64,000 bases of DNA from Plotosus lineatus (lineage: Eukaryota; Chordata; Actinopteri; Siluriformes; Plotosidae): NCBI GenBank assembly GCA_024760905.1, contig CM045751.1:7645001-7709000 (forward strand), given 5' to 3'. This document shows, piece after piece, positions 44,960 through 56,100 of this stretch. How positions within the stretch are numbered: position 1 is the first letter of the stretch; every line of letters starts with the position of its first letter. A program made the position numbers and the translations under genes. The notes under the pieces were generated by a model. The model did no database searches and was not told where the DNA came from. It worked only from the letters and a program-made list of their open reading frames with translations.

Positions 44960-45761
44960 TACAGTGATTCTTCGCTACTTCGTGCTTAAATTTCTGCGGC
45001 TTCAGTGCATCGTGAGTTTTTCAAAAATATTCATTAAAAAATTTTAAAATAAGGAAATTAAAGAAAAATAGGGGAAAAGTTAATGAAAATGCCACAAAAC
45101 AAGGCCAATTATGCAAAAAAAAAAAACCCAAAACAAACAAACAAAAAATAACCCAACAAAACTACTTACATTTTTATGCGATGTGTACATCTGTATATAT
45201 TTATATTTTATTTACATCTTATGAATTGTTTTTGAATGTTCATCAGTTCGTTTTCTGTAACCGCTTAATCCTAATTAGGGTCACGGGGAGGCTGGTGCCC
45301 ATCCCAGCCAAGTTCGGGCGAGGGCAGTGTACACCCTGAACAGCTCGCCAGGCCATCGCAGGCATCGGAAACACGCTCACGGCTTTACAGCCTACTCTTG
45401 TCGAAAGTCAGCACTGGTTCTTTTACATGCCTCACACCATAGACAGCGAGAGACATGGCCGGCCTTTGATAACCCAGATGCACTGGGGGGACAGTGACAA
45501 CCTTGTGGAGAATGGGACTCGAACCCCCAACCTTTGGATCAGCGATCCACCGCCCTATACCACTAGACCATCACTACCCTCTATTTTTGAATGTTTAAAA
45601 GTTATTATAAGCATTTATAGTGTTAAATATGTATTTATTGATATTATATACACATATACATGTACGTATCGGTCAGTTGGGGGGGGTCGATCCTACTTTG
45701 CAGAAATCGGTGGTCGTGGGGGATCTCGGTCCCTATTTACCGCGGAAAGTGAGGGATCTCT
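44960..45761. mobile_element. Element D copy split by a family A SINE
   Basis: The left part 44960-45240 (acagtgattcttcgctactt) and right part 45580-45761 (ending cggaaagtgagggatctc) are two halves of a D element. The family A SINE at 45242-45585 sits between them. The sequence gaatgtt repeats on both sides of the insert, consistent with a target-site duplication. Confidence 0.7.
45242..45585 (-). mobile_element. SINE family A copy inside element D, minus strand
   Basis: It has the tail aaccgcttaatcctaattag, body tggttcttttacatgcctca and head actcgaacccccaacctttg. The copy is full length and little diverged. Confidence 0.8.
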
Positions 45762-45795
45762 ATATTACTTTTTTTTTTACTTTCTGCAGGAATAA

Positions 45796-45898
45796 GTCTT
45801 CTTCTTCTTCTTCTTCTTCTTGTCCTTTCGGCTTTTCCCTTCAGGGGTCGCCACAGCGAATCATCTGCCTCCATCTCACCCTATCCTCTGTTCTCCTT
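45796..45898 (-). mobile_element. RTE-like LINE 3' terminal scrap
   Basis: About 100 bases match the extreme 3' end of the LINE family on the minus strand (AAG run, ggcttttcccttcaggggtc, gccacagcgaatcatctgcc). The insertion was truncated almost at once. Confidence 0.7.
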
Positions 45899-45904
45899 TA
45901 AATC

Positions 45905-46195
45905 TGACAGTGGGGCCAGTGGCATAGTGGTTTGCGTGCTGGGCTCATGCTTGGGAGGTTGTGTGTTACCCCCCAACTGTGCTCAGACCTCTGGGCAAGG
46001 TCTTAACCACAAGCGTACCTCTGTTCACCCAGCAGTATAAATGGGTACCAGTAAAATATACTGGGAAGATGGCTCACATTTTATCCAGGAGGAGTTGTAT
46101 TTGTAGTCACTTCATGCTATGGAAACCGGGGATAAGCACTGGCCTGATGAGTCACTAGGCTCGGGTGTAAAAAGGCCACATTACCTTATCTTACC
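45905..46195 (+). mobile_element. SINE family C copy, internally deleted
   Basis: It has the head ggccagtggcatagtggttt, the middle gtataaatgggtaccagtaa and the end ccggggataagcactggcct. A stretch around the B-box is missing. Confidence 0.65.
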
Positions 46196-46509
46196 TTATA
46201 CATCTGCCCCGACACGACAGTTGTTGTGATGGGTGTGGTGTTTTACATTGTGTACATCAAAAATCTTGACTATGTTTTGTATATATTATGTAATTCCCTG
46301 TTCACAAGTCTTCATGATATTTTAAACGTTGGCACATGAGAACAAGCATATAAACACAACCCTTGGTTTACCCCAAAAATTATGGCCTCACCGGATTTAA
46401 ACAAGTGCCACCTAAAGCTTTAAAGAAATTTTGCCTTTTATTAGTGAAATCCAAGCCTGAAAACAAATAACTAAAGTACTAATTTATTTATTTATTCATT
46501 CATTTTTAC

Positions 46510-46855
46510 GGGCAGTGGTGGTCTAGTGGTATAGGGCACTGGATCGCTGATCCAAAGGTTGGGGGTTCGAGTCCCACTCTCCACAAGGTTGTCACTGTCC
46601 CCCCCCCAGTGCAGCTAACTGGGTTATCAAAGGCCGGCCATGTCTCTCACTGTCTATGGTGTGAGGCATGTAAAAGAACCATTGCTGCCTTTCGTAAAGA
46701 GTAGCTGCAAAGCTGTTGGCGTGTTTCCGCCCTGCGATGGCCTGGCAAGCTGTCCAGGGTGTACTCTGCCCTCGCCCGAAGTTGGCTGGGATGGGCACCA
46801 GCCTCCCCGCGACCCAAGTTAGGATGAAGCGGTTACAGAAAATGAACTGATGAAC
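46510..46855 (+). mobile_element. SINE family A copy, full length
   Basis: It has the head ggcagtggtggtctagtggt, B-box gggttcgagtccca, body catgtaaaagaaccattgct and tail ggatgaagcggttacagaaa. Confidence 0.8.
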
Positions 46856-47009
46856 ATTCATTTTTACCTAATATCTATCTATCGAGTGCCTCAGTCATAG
46901 GATGACCATTGGCGACCTGCCATGAAGGATAATGGCCTGGTTATCATCATCTTCATGGAGGTTTTTTTTGGCAGGATTAGTGCAGTGGTTTTCCATTGCC
47001 TTCTGCACG

Positions 47010-47155
47010 ATGTGAACCTACGGGCAATTTAGAACGGCCAATTAACCTACTGTGCATGTCTTTGGGTTGTGGGAGGAAACCGGAGCACCCGGAGGAAACC
47101 CACGCAAGCACGGGGAGAACATGCAAACTCCACGCAGAAACACCCAGGCCTTGAA
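47010..47155 (-). mobile_element. SINE family B fragment, minus strand
   Basis: The sequences tgtctttgggttgtgggagg and gcaaactccacgcagaaaca are well kept. The ends are absent. Confidence 0.6.
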
Positions 47156-47828
47156 TCATTATATTCAATATATATATATATCAATTATAAACAGCATTAA
47201 AAATAAATGTACACTATTAAAATCATGTAATTACTTTTTTTTTTTGAGGTACATTTTACTCAGGCCAAAATGTTCACCGAGCAAAAAAAACAAACACTGA
47301 TATCTGTAGTTTTTTTTATTTGATAAGGTAAACGAACAGAAAATTGCAACATGGCGACAATCGGGTTGAAATTTCGTGATTCCATAATTTTTGCAGGGGG
47401 TTGTAGAGCCTGTTTAAATTACAGCTGGACGTACGGTTAGAGCAACGACCTGATATTAATACAAGCACTGTACTGTAATTGTAGATTATTGACACTTCTT
47501 GTGGTTGCAAGATGACCATCATTACTCCTGTACTGACCAAAAAATGTGGAAACTTGTAAAGTGTTCTTTTTTTTTTTTCTATATGTAGCTTAAAGATTTA
47601 TTACAAAGACATGCAATCAATACAGCAAAGAAAAAAGTGAAAAGGTATGTACACTTTACAAAGAATCTCTTCTCTGTCTCAGTAACTTATAAATATGATT
47701 CACAAAATAAAATAAATAGATAACTTCAGTGTTACTTAAGCTTATCTTCTCTTTAGGAAACTTACAAAATATGACAAAGAGTAAAGGCTGATTCTTTGTT
47801 CTTTGAGAATAGCATGAGTCGTTCTCTA

Positions 47829-47863
<35 letters not shown>

Positions 47864-48527
47864 ATTTTTATAAATGCCCATGGGCTCGTATTGGGTGAGC
47901 AGCGCCTCCTGTATTGGCAGCTTCTTCCTTCTCCTGGTGGAGTTATCACTGTGGCCCGTCCTGAGGAAACCAGGCCATTTCCTTGTACAGTTCTTTTGAG
48001 ACTGCTGTGAAACGGTTTAAACAAAGTGCTATATAAAACTGACTGAACCCAATTGGAAAGTTCTTGTAGCACCACAGAGCTTGTTTCTGAACAGTTTGTC
48101 TCATTTTGCACTGCCATGATCCTGTTGTACATGTCAAAATCCAAACACCAAAAAAATAATAATAATAAAAGAGTAAATGTCCAAAAACAACAACAACCCC
48201 CACACACACACACACACACACACTCACTTAATTGTCTGTTCATGAGCTTGACATTGTGGGAATGGAAAAAAAAAATAAAACCTTACTGCAGTTTGCTTGA
48301 GGCACCAGTAGGGGGCGTTTAAAAAAAAACACAAAAAAACAAAACAAAAAAAAAGCTTATTACAGTGAAACGACCTCCACATGGCTTTGGAACAGCGAGG
48401 TCGGTCTGGAGAGCTGGTGGTTTACCCGTCCCATTAATATTCTTATACATTTTGCTCTGCAGATATATTATATATGTTTCAATGGGGATTTTCATCCTCG
48501 GTTAAAATGCAGACTCTATATAAAGGC

Positions 48528-48712
48528 AGTAGTGGCTTAGCGGACGAGACAATGGGTTGCTAATCCAAAGATCAGTGGTTTAATCACCACTAACACCACT
48601 GTTGGGCCCTTGAGCAAGGCCCTTAACCCTCTATTGCTCAGTTGTGTTTAAAAAAAAAAAGATAATTGTCAGTCGCTCTGGATAAGAGTGTCTGCCAAAT
48701 GCTGTTACTTTT
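48528..48712 (+). mobile_element. tRNA-derived SINE with L2-type 3' tail
   Basis: It has a tRNA-like head (gtagtggcttagcggacgag), a middle gttgggcccttgagcaaggc and the tail ggataagagtgtctgccaaa. The tail is widespread in fish SINEs and L2-clade LINEs. Confidence 0.75.
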
Positions 48713-49224
48713 TTTTTTTTTCCCCCCAGTAAATGTATATCCTCAGATAAGAAATATAAAGAGAAGTGGAAAGTAAACAAATCAGTCTTACCCCGATCAG
48801 ATTCAAGACAAAAAGTGTTTGTGTGATTACTAGAGAATAATTATTCTGTTTCAAACTCTCTTACGTCGATAAATTAATGATTTGATTATCTGGTCATGAA
48901 GTCATTTTCATCAGATTACTTGATTGGGATCATGTTCCAGATGCGATGTGGGACGACACCCTGAATGGGATGTCATCTATCTTAAAGCATCATGCACACC
49001 TAGGACCAATTTTTATTTTTTTATTTGTTTGGGTTGACCGATGAAAGAGTACCCTGAGGCCAGTATCAAACCAGGGAACTTCGTGAGATGCCACAATGTC
49101 CCCCAATTTTTAAATAATCATTTCAGGACATCTTTGGATAAACCGTATGCAGTGTTGGACATCCTGCTATGGGAGGGTGCTGGGACACCCCAAACCCATT
49201 CATTTTTATTTGATATTGTGTAGT

Positions 49225-49500
49225 CTCAGGGATTCATGGTAATGTAGTAGTTAGCACGTCCGCCTCAAAGCAAGAAGGTCCTGGGTTCGGTTCCCCGGCT
49301 TGGGCGGTTCTGTGTGGAGTCTGCATGTTTCTCCCAGGCTTGTGTGGGTTTGCTCTGGGTACCCTAGTTTCCTCCCACGGTCCAAGGATATGAACATCAG
49401 GCTAACCGGCTGTTCCAAATTGGTCATAGGTGAGAACATGAGTGTGAATGGTTGTGTATGTTGCCATGTGACGCTGTGCTGAGCTGTTTATTGGCTCATT
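49225..49500 (+). mobile_element. SINE family B copy downstream of notum
   Basis: The head tggtaatgtagtagttagca, B-box gggttcggttcccc and middle ccctagtttcctcccacggt are clear. It lies just beyond the likely notum polyadenylation site. Confidence 0.7.
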
Positions 49501-49570
49501 GATCGTTATTTAAAGTTAGCGTTTAGTGTATTGATTTTAAGTTACAGAATATTGATGCGTGTTTGAGACA

Positions 49571-49576
49571 TTTATT
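49571..49576 (-). terminator. Candidate notum polyadenylation signal
   Basis: AATAAA on the minus strand, about 260 bases after the stop codon. Another AATAAA at 49487-49492 lies in the end of a SINE. No transcript evidence is available, so the choice is tentative. Confidence 0.35.
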
Positions 49577-49836
49577 GAAAATTTCAGTACCTGTTCTTGT
49601 ATTCTTTGTGCTTCCTTTTTGGAATATCACTTTTTTTCTTTATCTGGTAATCACACACTCACAACAGATGCTGACGGCTAAAAACTACACAGTTATTTAA
49701 AATTAATTCACATCCCTGTAAAGGGCCTGTGAATATCTTTTCATTTAAATCTAACCAGTTCAGACTGACATTTTCCTGCTTAAATGTGTGTGTGTGTGGG
49801 GTGTGGGGGGGGTCCCATTCAATTTGTGCACCTGGC

Positions 49837-50152
49837 TCAGTTGCCATTATTGAGCATGCCCAGTAGTGTACTAGCCTCCATGCCCTGTTGCTGTGCCATG
49901 CGCTGCACATCAAAACCCATATGAGTGAGAAACTGGATGACGCTCATTTCCTGTCCGGTCATCTGATCTCGGATTGTAGGGCACGTTGGGTTGCAGTGAG
50001 GCCATGGACAGCTGTCAATCAAGTGTAGTGGGCATGCACGCGGTGGAGAGCGATGACTGCTGTTGTTACGGACGCTGTTCTGAAGGCTGCGGTCCCAGCA
50101 CTGCAGAGCACGAGGCAGAGACGTGCCCTTCACATGGACATCCATCCAGTAA
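49837..50152 (-). CDS. notum: notum terminal coding exon and stop
   Basis: The coding part is 316 nt, with acceptor CTGTCTGTAG. It encodes YWMDVHVKGTSLPRALQCWD, a variable Ser/Asn segment with NNSS that could be N-glycosylated, then CPLHLIDSCPWPHCNPTCPT, GQEMSVIQFLTHMGFDVQRM and the end LLGMLNNGN before the stop. The intron before it is 110 bases. Confidence 0.96.
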
Positions 50153-53101
50153 CTACAGACAGATTAACAAGTACAAATACAGAGTCAAAGAAGAGGCGGT
50201 GGGATGAATGGAGGATCACAGCATCATTCTATGAAAAAAAAAATTCTTTTCAGAATACTCACTTTCTCGTGATAATCTCGTGTGATAAACAGGCTGGTGC
50301 AAACATGGCACTGTTCAGAAAAAAAAAACAAGCATACTATACTTAGTTCAGAATGTGAATTGTCGGAGTCGGTCAATCCAGAACAGGCCCCACCCCCCAA
50401 TTATTCATTTCTAAATGAAGCTTTATTAAAGATAAAAGCACTTTTTTTTAAAACTTGAAATAATTACTGGCAAGGACTTACACTTGCATGGGTCTAATTC
50501 TGCATAAATAATTATTTTCAATCAGCAGCTCAAACAGTATTTGAATCCACAGGGATTATATCAATGCATTTGTTTATTTATCATTTCCATGGGAACAGAT
50601 TGTACAGGGAAATTGAATATAATTTGATCTGGATCATCTATCAAATCTAAAGTCTCTCGTTCAAGGTCCCATCTTGATGGAAAGTTCATCAAAATACAAA
50701 TGACAAACTTAAGTAAATTATACATAAACAGGGTTCCCTCACTTTCCATGGACCCGAGACATCACCACACCACCCCACCACCACATCCCACCACCCCGCG
50801 ACCGCCAATTTCTGCAAAGTAGGATCGACCCCCTGACTGACGTATACGTATATGTGTATATAATATCAATAAATACATAATCAACTCTATAAATGCTTTT
50901 AATAATAATTAAACATTAAACATAATGCATAAGATGTAAATAAAATATAAATACCCACACACACAGATGCGCACCTCACATAAAAATGTAAGTAGTTTTG
51001 TTGGGGGGTTTTGAGTTGTTGTTTTTTTGTGTGTGTGTGGGTGGTTTTTTTTTTTTGCATAATTGTCCTTGTTTTGTAGCATTTTCCTTAAATTTCCCCT
51101 TATTTTTCCTTAATTTCCTAATTGTTTTTTTTTTTCGATGAATATTTTTGAAAAACCTGCGATGCACTGAAGTCGTAGAAACTGAAGCACGAAGTAGCGA
51201 GAGATCACTGTACAGACGGTCCTCACTTTACGTTAATTCACCTTACGTTTTTTCGATTTTACGTTTGAACTGACTGTAAAAGAAATTTTTTTTGCAAGTC
51301 AAATTTTGAGTTTAGCACACTCTCCATAGTCTGAGACGTTCTTACGTAGTACGTAGACGTAGTACACTACTTATGCATGACGCTGCGTCCATTGTTTACA
51401 TGTTTACATAGCGCTGTGTTCATTGTTTACAAATGACAGACTGAATGTGCCCTGTTTCTTCCCAGTTCACCTTGTGTTACCCTTGTGTTAAGATGTTGTC
51501 TCTGTGATCTCTGTGTTTACACTGTTTTGCGTATTTGTAACCCTAAGCAGGCAGTGATGGTCTAGTGGTTAGGGTGCAGGATCACTGATCTTAAGGTTGG
51601 GGGTTCGAGTCCCCACAGGGTTGTCACTGTCCCCCCAGTGCAGTTAACTGGGTTATCAAAGGCAGGCCATGTCTCTCACTGTCTATGGTGAGAGGCATGT
51701 AAAAAAACCATTGCTGACTTTCGTAAAGAGTAGGCTGCAAAGCCGTCAGCTTGTTTCTACCACCTGGAGAGGGATGGGCTCCGCCAGGCCAAATCAGCCC
51801 AAGTCTCGCCATGAAGGCGTCCCAACGACATCCTTGGATGTTAAGGGAAAAGTGAAGTGAAGAAGAACCCAAAGCAAATATGGTTGGTCAGAAAGCGTAA
51901 GCCTACGCGTGATAGTGGGAATCAGAATCAGTGGTAGGAAGTGAATTTGATTAAAATGTATTTATTTGAAATTATTTTGCTTGAATTTAATTCATTTGAA
52001 ATTAATGTTGATATTATTTTACAATGTTATGTTTATAATAATGGAGTTAGGGGTGTTTTATGAGATACGGTGATAGTATTTATGGATGTATAGTACAGTA
52101 TGAACGGTCATACCTCACTGGAAAGTACAGTAACAACTTAAGTTTTTTTTCACCTTACGTTCGGCCGTTCGGAACGTAACTAAAGTCGGGGAGCGTCTGT
52201 AATTTAGATTTTATATTACAAAGGCTTTTCATGTTCGATTGTGAAAATGCAGGCAGTGCAACACCACTGAACCGATTCACAGCCAGTTAAGGTAAGGCAT
52301 TTTAATCACAACAAAGAACTTGGATTTTTTGTTTGTTTGTTTGTTTGTCTAGTGACCCTTTTTGTGAAAGCAATTAATTTTTCAGGACATGAACGATAAG
52401 AAGAATATGTTATTTCTGTAGCGTTCACTTATACCAACTGCTTGTTCACTGATGAAAAGGTTAAATACTTACGGAACATCTTTGAGAGTGTTCCTGAGTT
52501 CAATACCCAGGTTCTGGATATAACGCCATTGGCCTTGCTGCACCGGCTGCCCCGTGAGATGAATGTTGTCAACTGTCAGCTGAGCCTCGTCAAACAACCA
52601 CTGCACCACGAACACGGGACCTGGAACAGGATTGTAGAATTAGATCACACTCAGTAACGAATACAGTCCACTCGGAGTTCCTCTGGAATATGGAAACACT
52701 AGATGTCAGCACTTCCTTCTTACTTTTCAGGGTCGGGTAGACTTTATAGCCAAAGAAACAGTTCCATTCCTCTCCTATATGAGCCAATCTACAGCGCTCA
52801 GGTACAACACTACCCCAGTATCTACAAACACAGAGAACACCATAAGAAACTCTGCTTTCTTTAAATTTACACTTTTCCTTCTTGTCCTGCTCTACAGCTT
52901 CACCTGATGCCTCTTTTGATTGCTTCTGTTGGGGCACAGCCAATGGTGTCCACACAATCTGTGCAGTGGTACTGCTTGTTGTCCAGAAACCATCCTGAGT
53001 CTGCCAACCCTCGCACCTGAATCGAGTTGTGTCCCAGAGTCTTTAGAAGCTCAGCCACTCGATCCACATTCAAGAGAACACCTGTCCCTCCCGCACTGAT
53101 G

Positions 53102-53147
<46 letters not shown>

Positions 53148-56100
53148 TTTATACATTTTAAAAAATACACTTTGTTTATTTATGATCATATCTGACAAAC
53201 AAGATGGAATGGTTGGAGAAAAGTGTCCGGCCCTGGGGAAAAGACTGGAGGCGGAGCTGGAGGTAGCAGAGATGAAAATGTTGAGATTCTCTTTGGGAGT
53301 AACAAGGATGGATAGGATCAGGAATGAGTACATCAGAGGGACAGCACATGTAAGATGTTTTGGAGACAAAGTCAGAGAGGCGAGATTGAGATGGTTTGGA
53401 CATGTACAGATGAGGGATAGTGAATATATTGGTAGTAGGATGCGGAGGTTGGAACTACCAGGCAGAAGGCCTAGAGGAAGACCAAAGAGGAGATTTATGG
53501 ATGTGGTGAAGGTGGACATGAAGGTAGTTGATGTAAGAGAAGAGATGCAAAGGAAAAGGTGAGATGGAGGCAGATGATTCGCTGTGGCGACCCCTGAAAG
53601 GAACAGCCAAAAGGAGAACAAGAAGAAGAAGAAGAAGGTTGTGTTTGTGAGTAATGCCATTGCAAAGGATTTGACAAGCTGCTCAGGGTGTACCCCACCT
53701 TTGTCCAGAGCTGACTGATGGGCTCCAGCCTCCCCGTAACCCCAATAGGATTAAAGAGTTTGGCAAATGAATGAACGAGTTCTGGCATTAATATAACAAT
53801 TGACTCATAATGGTCATAATTTAAAAACTAGACCAGATTTGAGAAATGATGGATGATCAAATCTGTGTCTTGTTCATTAAAGTGCTCTACATTAAAATGA
53901 ATGGTGAACGGAGTAGACGTTGAATGACCTTCAGCTACATTAGAACAAGCTACCCCCCCCCGTACCCTCATACATGTCCAATTTACATGAAATATGTTCC
54001 ATTTTACCCAGATGTTCTTGCAGTGAGCCAATAAAAGGATATACAGACATTTTTATCTTTTATTGCTGTTTTTACTAAACTGCGCCTGGACTCACCAACT
54101 AGTTGAAGAGGAACACCTGTACACATGCACACTCATGTGTTAGCCAATCATGTGGCTGCAATGATGTTAACATCAAATATCAAAATGTTTTTGCATGGCG
54201 GATTGATGCTCGGAAATGCTTTTCTGGTAATCATAGCTGTAGAGACCAGTAATTTTGGGGGTTTCAGTGGTGGTCTAGTGGTATAGGGCGCTGGATCGCT
54301 GATCCAAAGGTTGGGGGTTCAAGTCCCACTCTCCACAGGGTTGTCACTGTCCCCCCCCCAGTGCGGCTAACTGGGTTATCAAAGGCGGGCCATGTCTCTC
54401 ACTGTCTATGGTGAGAGGCATGTAAAAGAACCATTGCTGACTTTCGTAAAGAGTAGGCTGCAAAGCCGTCAGCGTGTTTCTGTCCCTTGCTAAAAGGGTA
54501 TCAGGAAGGGCATCCGACGTAAAAACCTCTGCCAAATCAAAAACATGCGAATCAGATGATTCGCTGTGGCGACTCCCGAGTAAAAGGGAAAAAGCCGAAA
54601 GGAAGACAAACCAGTCCAAACATTGTACTCTGATGCCCCCTCAACAATAATTATAGTCACTTCATTAGATAGATATATATATATATTTAAAAATGGTCAA
54701 AGTCACTGCGTCCAATACGTTTTCCACATTTCTATACTTGCTGTGAACATTAACCGAAGCTGTTCACCTGATCCACATGATTTTTTGCATTGGGTTGGTG
54801 CTAAATGATCGGTATCCATGGTGATCGTATGCAAACAGCTACGTACGTATGCACTGAATTTTCAAAAAAAATTCATTGACAAATAAAAAAATATGGAAAT
54901 TGAGGAAAAATATGGAAAAAAGTTCAGATAAATGTCACAAAAGAAGGCCAATTATGCAAAAAAAAAAAAAAAACCCAAAAAAACCCCAAACAAACAAAAA
55001 CAAAAACAAAAAACCATTGGGGGGGGGGATCCCTGTATTTAGATGACAGATCCCAATGTGTCCCTAAAACTGAGATTCAAAAATGACATTTACACAACTG
55101 TTTCTGAGTGGCTCGCCCGGTCGTCTCATAGTCAGGTTTAACAATCGAATTATGACCAAGGGTTTTCCTGTGTGAAGTCCTCATATGTTCCTTCAACAAT
55201 CCAAGAACGTGTATTAAAAAGCGATACATTGGGTTAACTGGCTACTCTAAATTGTCCATAGGCATAGATGTGAGGGTGGATGGTTGTTAAGGTCTATATT
55301 TGCCCTGCAATAGGCTGACAATCTGTTCAGAATGTACCAACCTCTCGCTCAAAGTCAGCTGGGATTGGCTCCAGGTTTACCCATAACCCTGACAGATAAG
55401 TGCTCCAGATGATGGACGAATATTCCCACTAACATGTACACGTGTAAATATGAACTTGGAATTTTTATTGCATTACTTATTCTAATTATACATCATTATT
55501 TATGTACAAATCAAGCATTTTTAGGTTAGTAAAATTATAAAAGAAACAACATACATCCAAGATGAAATTGACAAAGAACTCCTTGAGGAATTTTCATTAT
55601 CAGATTTTATCACAACAATATTTACCAATCTGCACGTTCTACTAAACTAGACAGTCCATATTTTTTGTTTTCTCACAGCTTGCAAAACCACCTGGAGCAA
55701 GAAATGTGTGAATTTTTTGTTTTGTTTTTTGTTTTTTTGGTACTGATGTATTAAGAGGTGTGAAGAAACAAAACTTGAAACCAGCCAGAAAACTGGTTTG
55801 GGGTGAGCATTGGTGGTGGTGGTGGTGGTGGTGGGGACAGTAAACACACCAACACCCACATGGCCATACAGTGTACTCACCTGCTCCCAGCGAGTAGGAG
55901 GATTTTTGCATTATCCAGCCCTTTTGTGAGGAGTTCCTTTACAACCTCCTGAATGATTAGGGATCCCATGAATGCATAGTCACCTAAAGTGCAGCAAGAA
56001 TAAAAATAAATAAATAAATAAAGAGGGTGTTGAACATGTATGTGCAGCTCAGCTGGCATGAACTAATAAGAGGAGTTCAATGATATAACTGCAGTGTCTT

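Larger units (their letters stand above)
32773..49570. other. Intergenic region between col12a1 and notum
   Basis: About 17 kb with no supported gene. It is filled with the SINEs, elements D, E and F, the hAT relic, foldback and microsatellites listed here. Stretches with nothing recognised include about 34860-35760, 37560-38020, 41740-42290, 43500-44040, 46200-46500, 47160-48520 and 48720-49220. Confidence 0.7.

Noticed and set aside
46510..46580. tRNA-like sequence with A- and B-box motifs (also at many other family A, B and C copies)
   Set aside because: These are SINE heads. They recur many times with the same SINE bodies, and no full cloverleaf with acceptor stem is formed.
47656..48243. 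A 195-codon minus-strand open frame
   Set aside because: It is built from CA and ATA repeats (poly-Val-Cys and poly-Tyr stretches), plus sequence near aaagtgctatataaaac that looks like an interspersed-repeat tail. No protein family is recognised.
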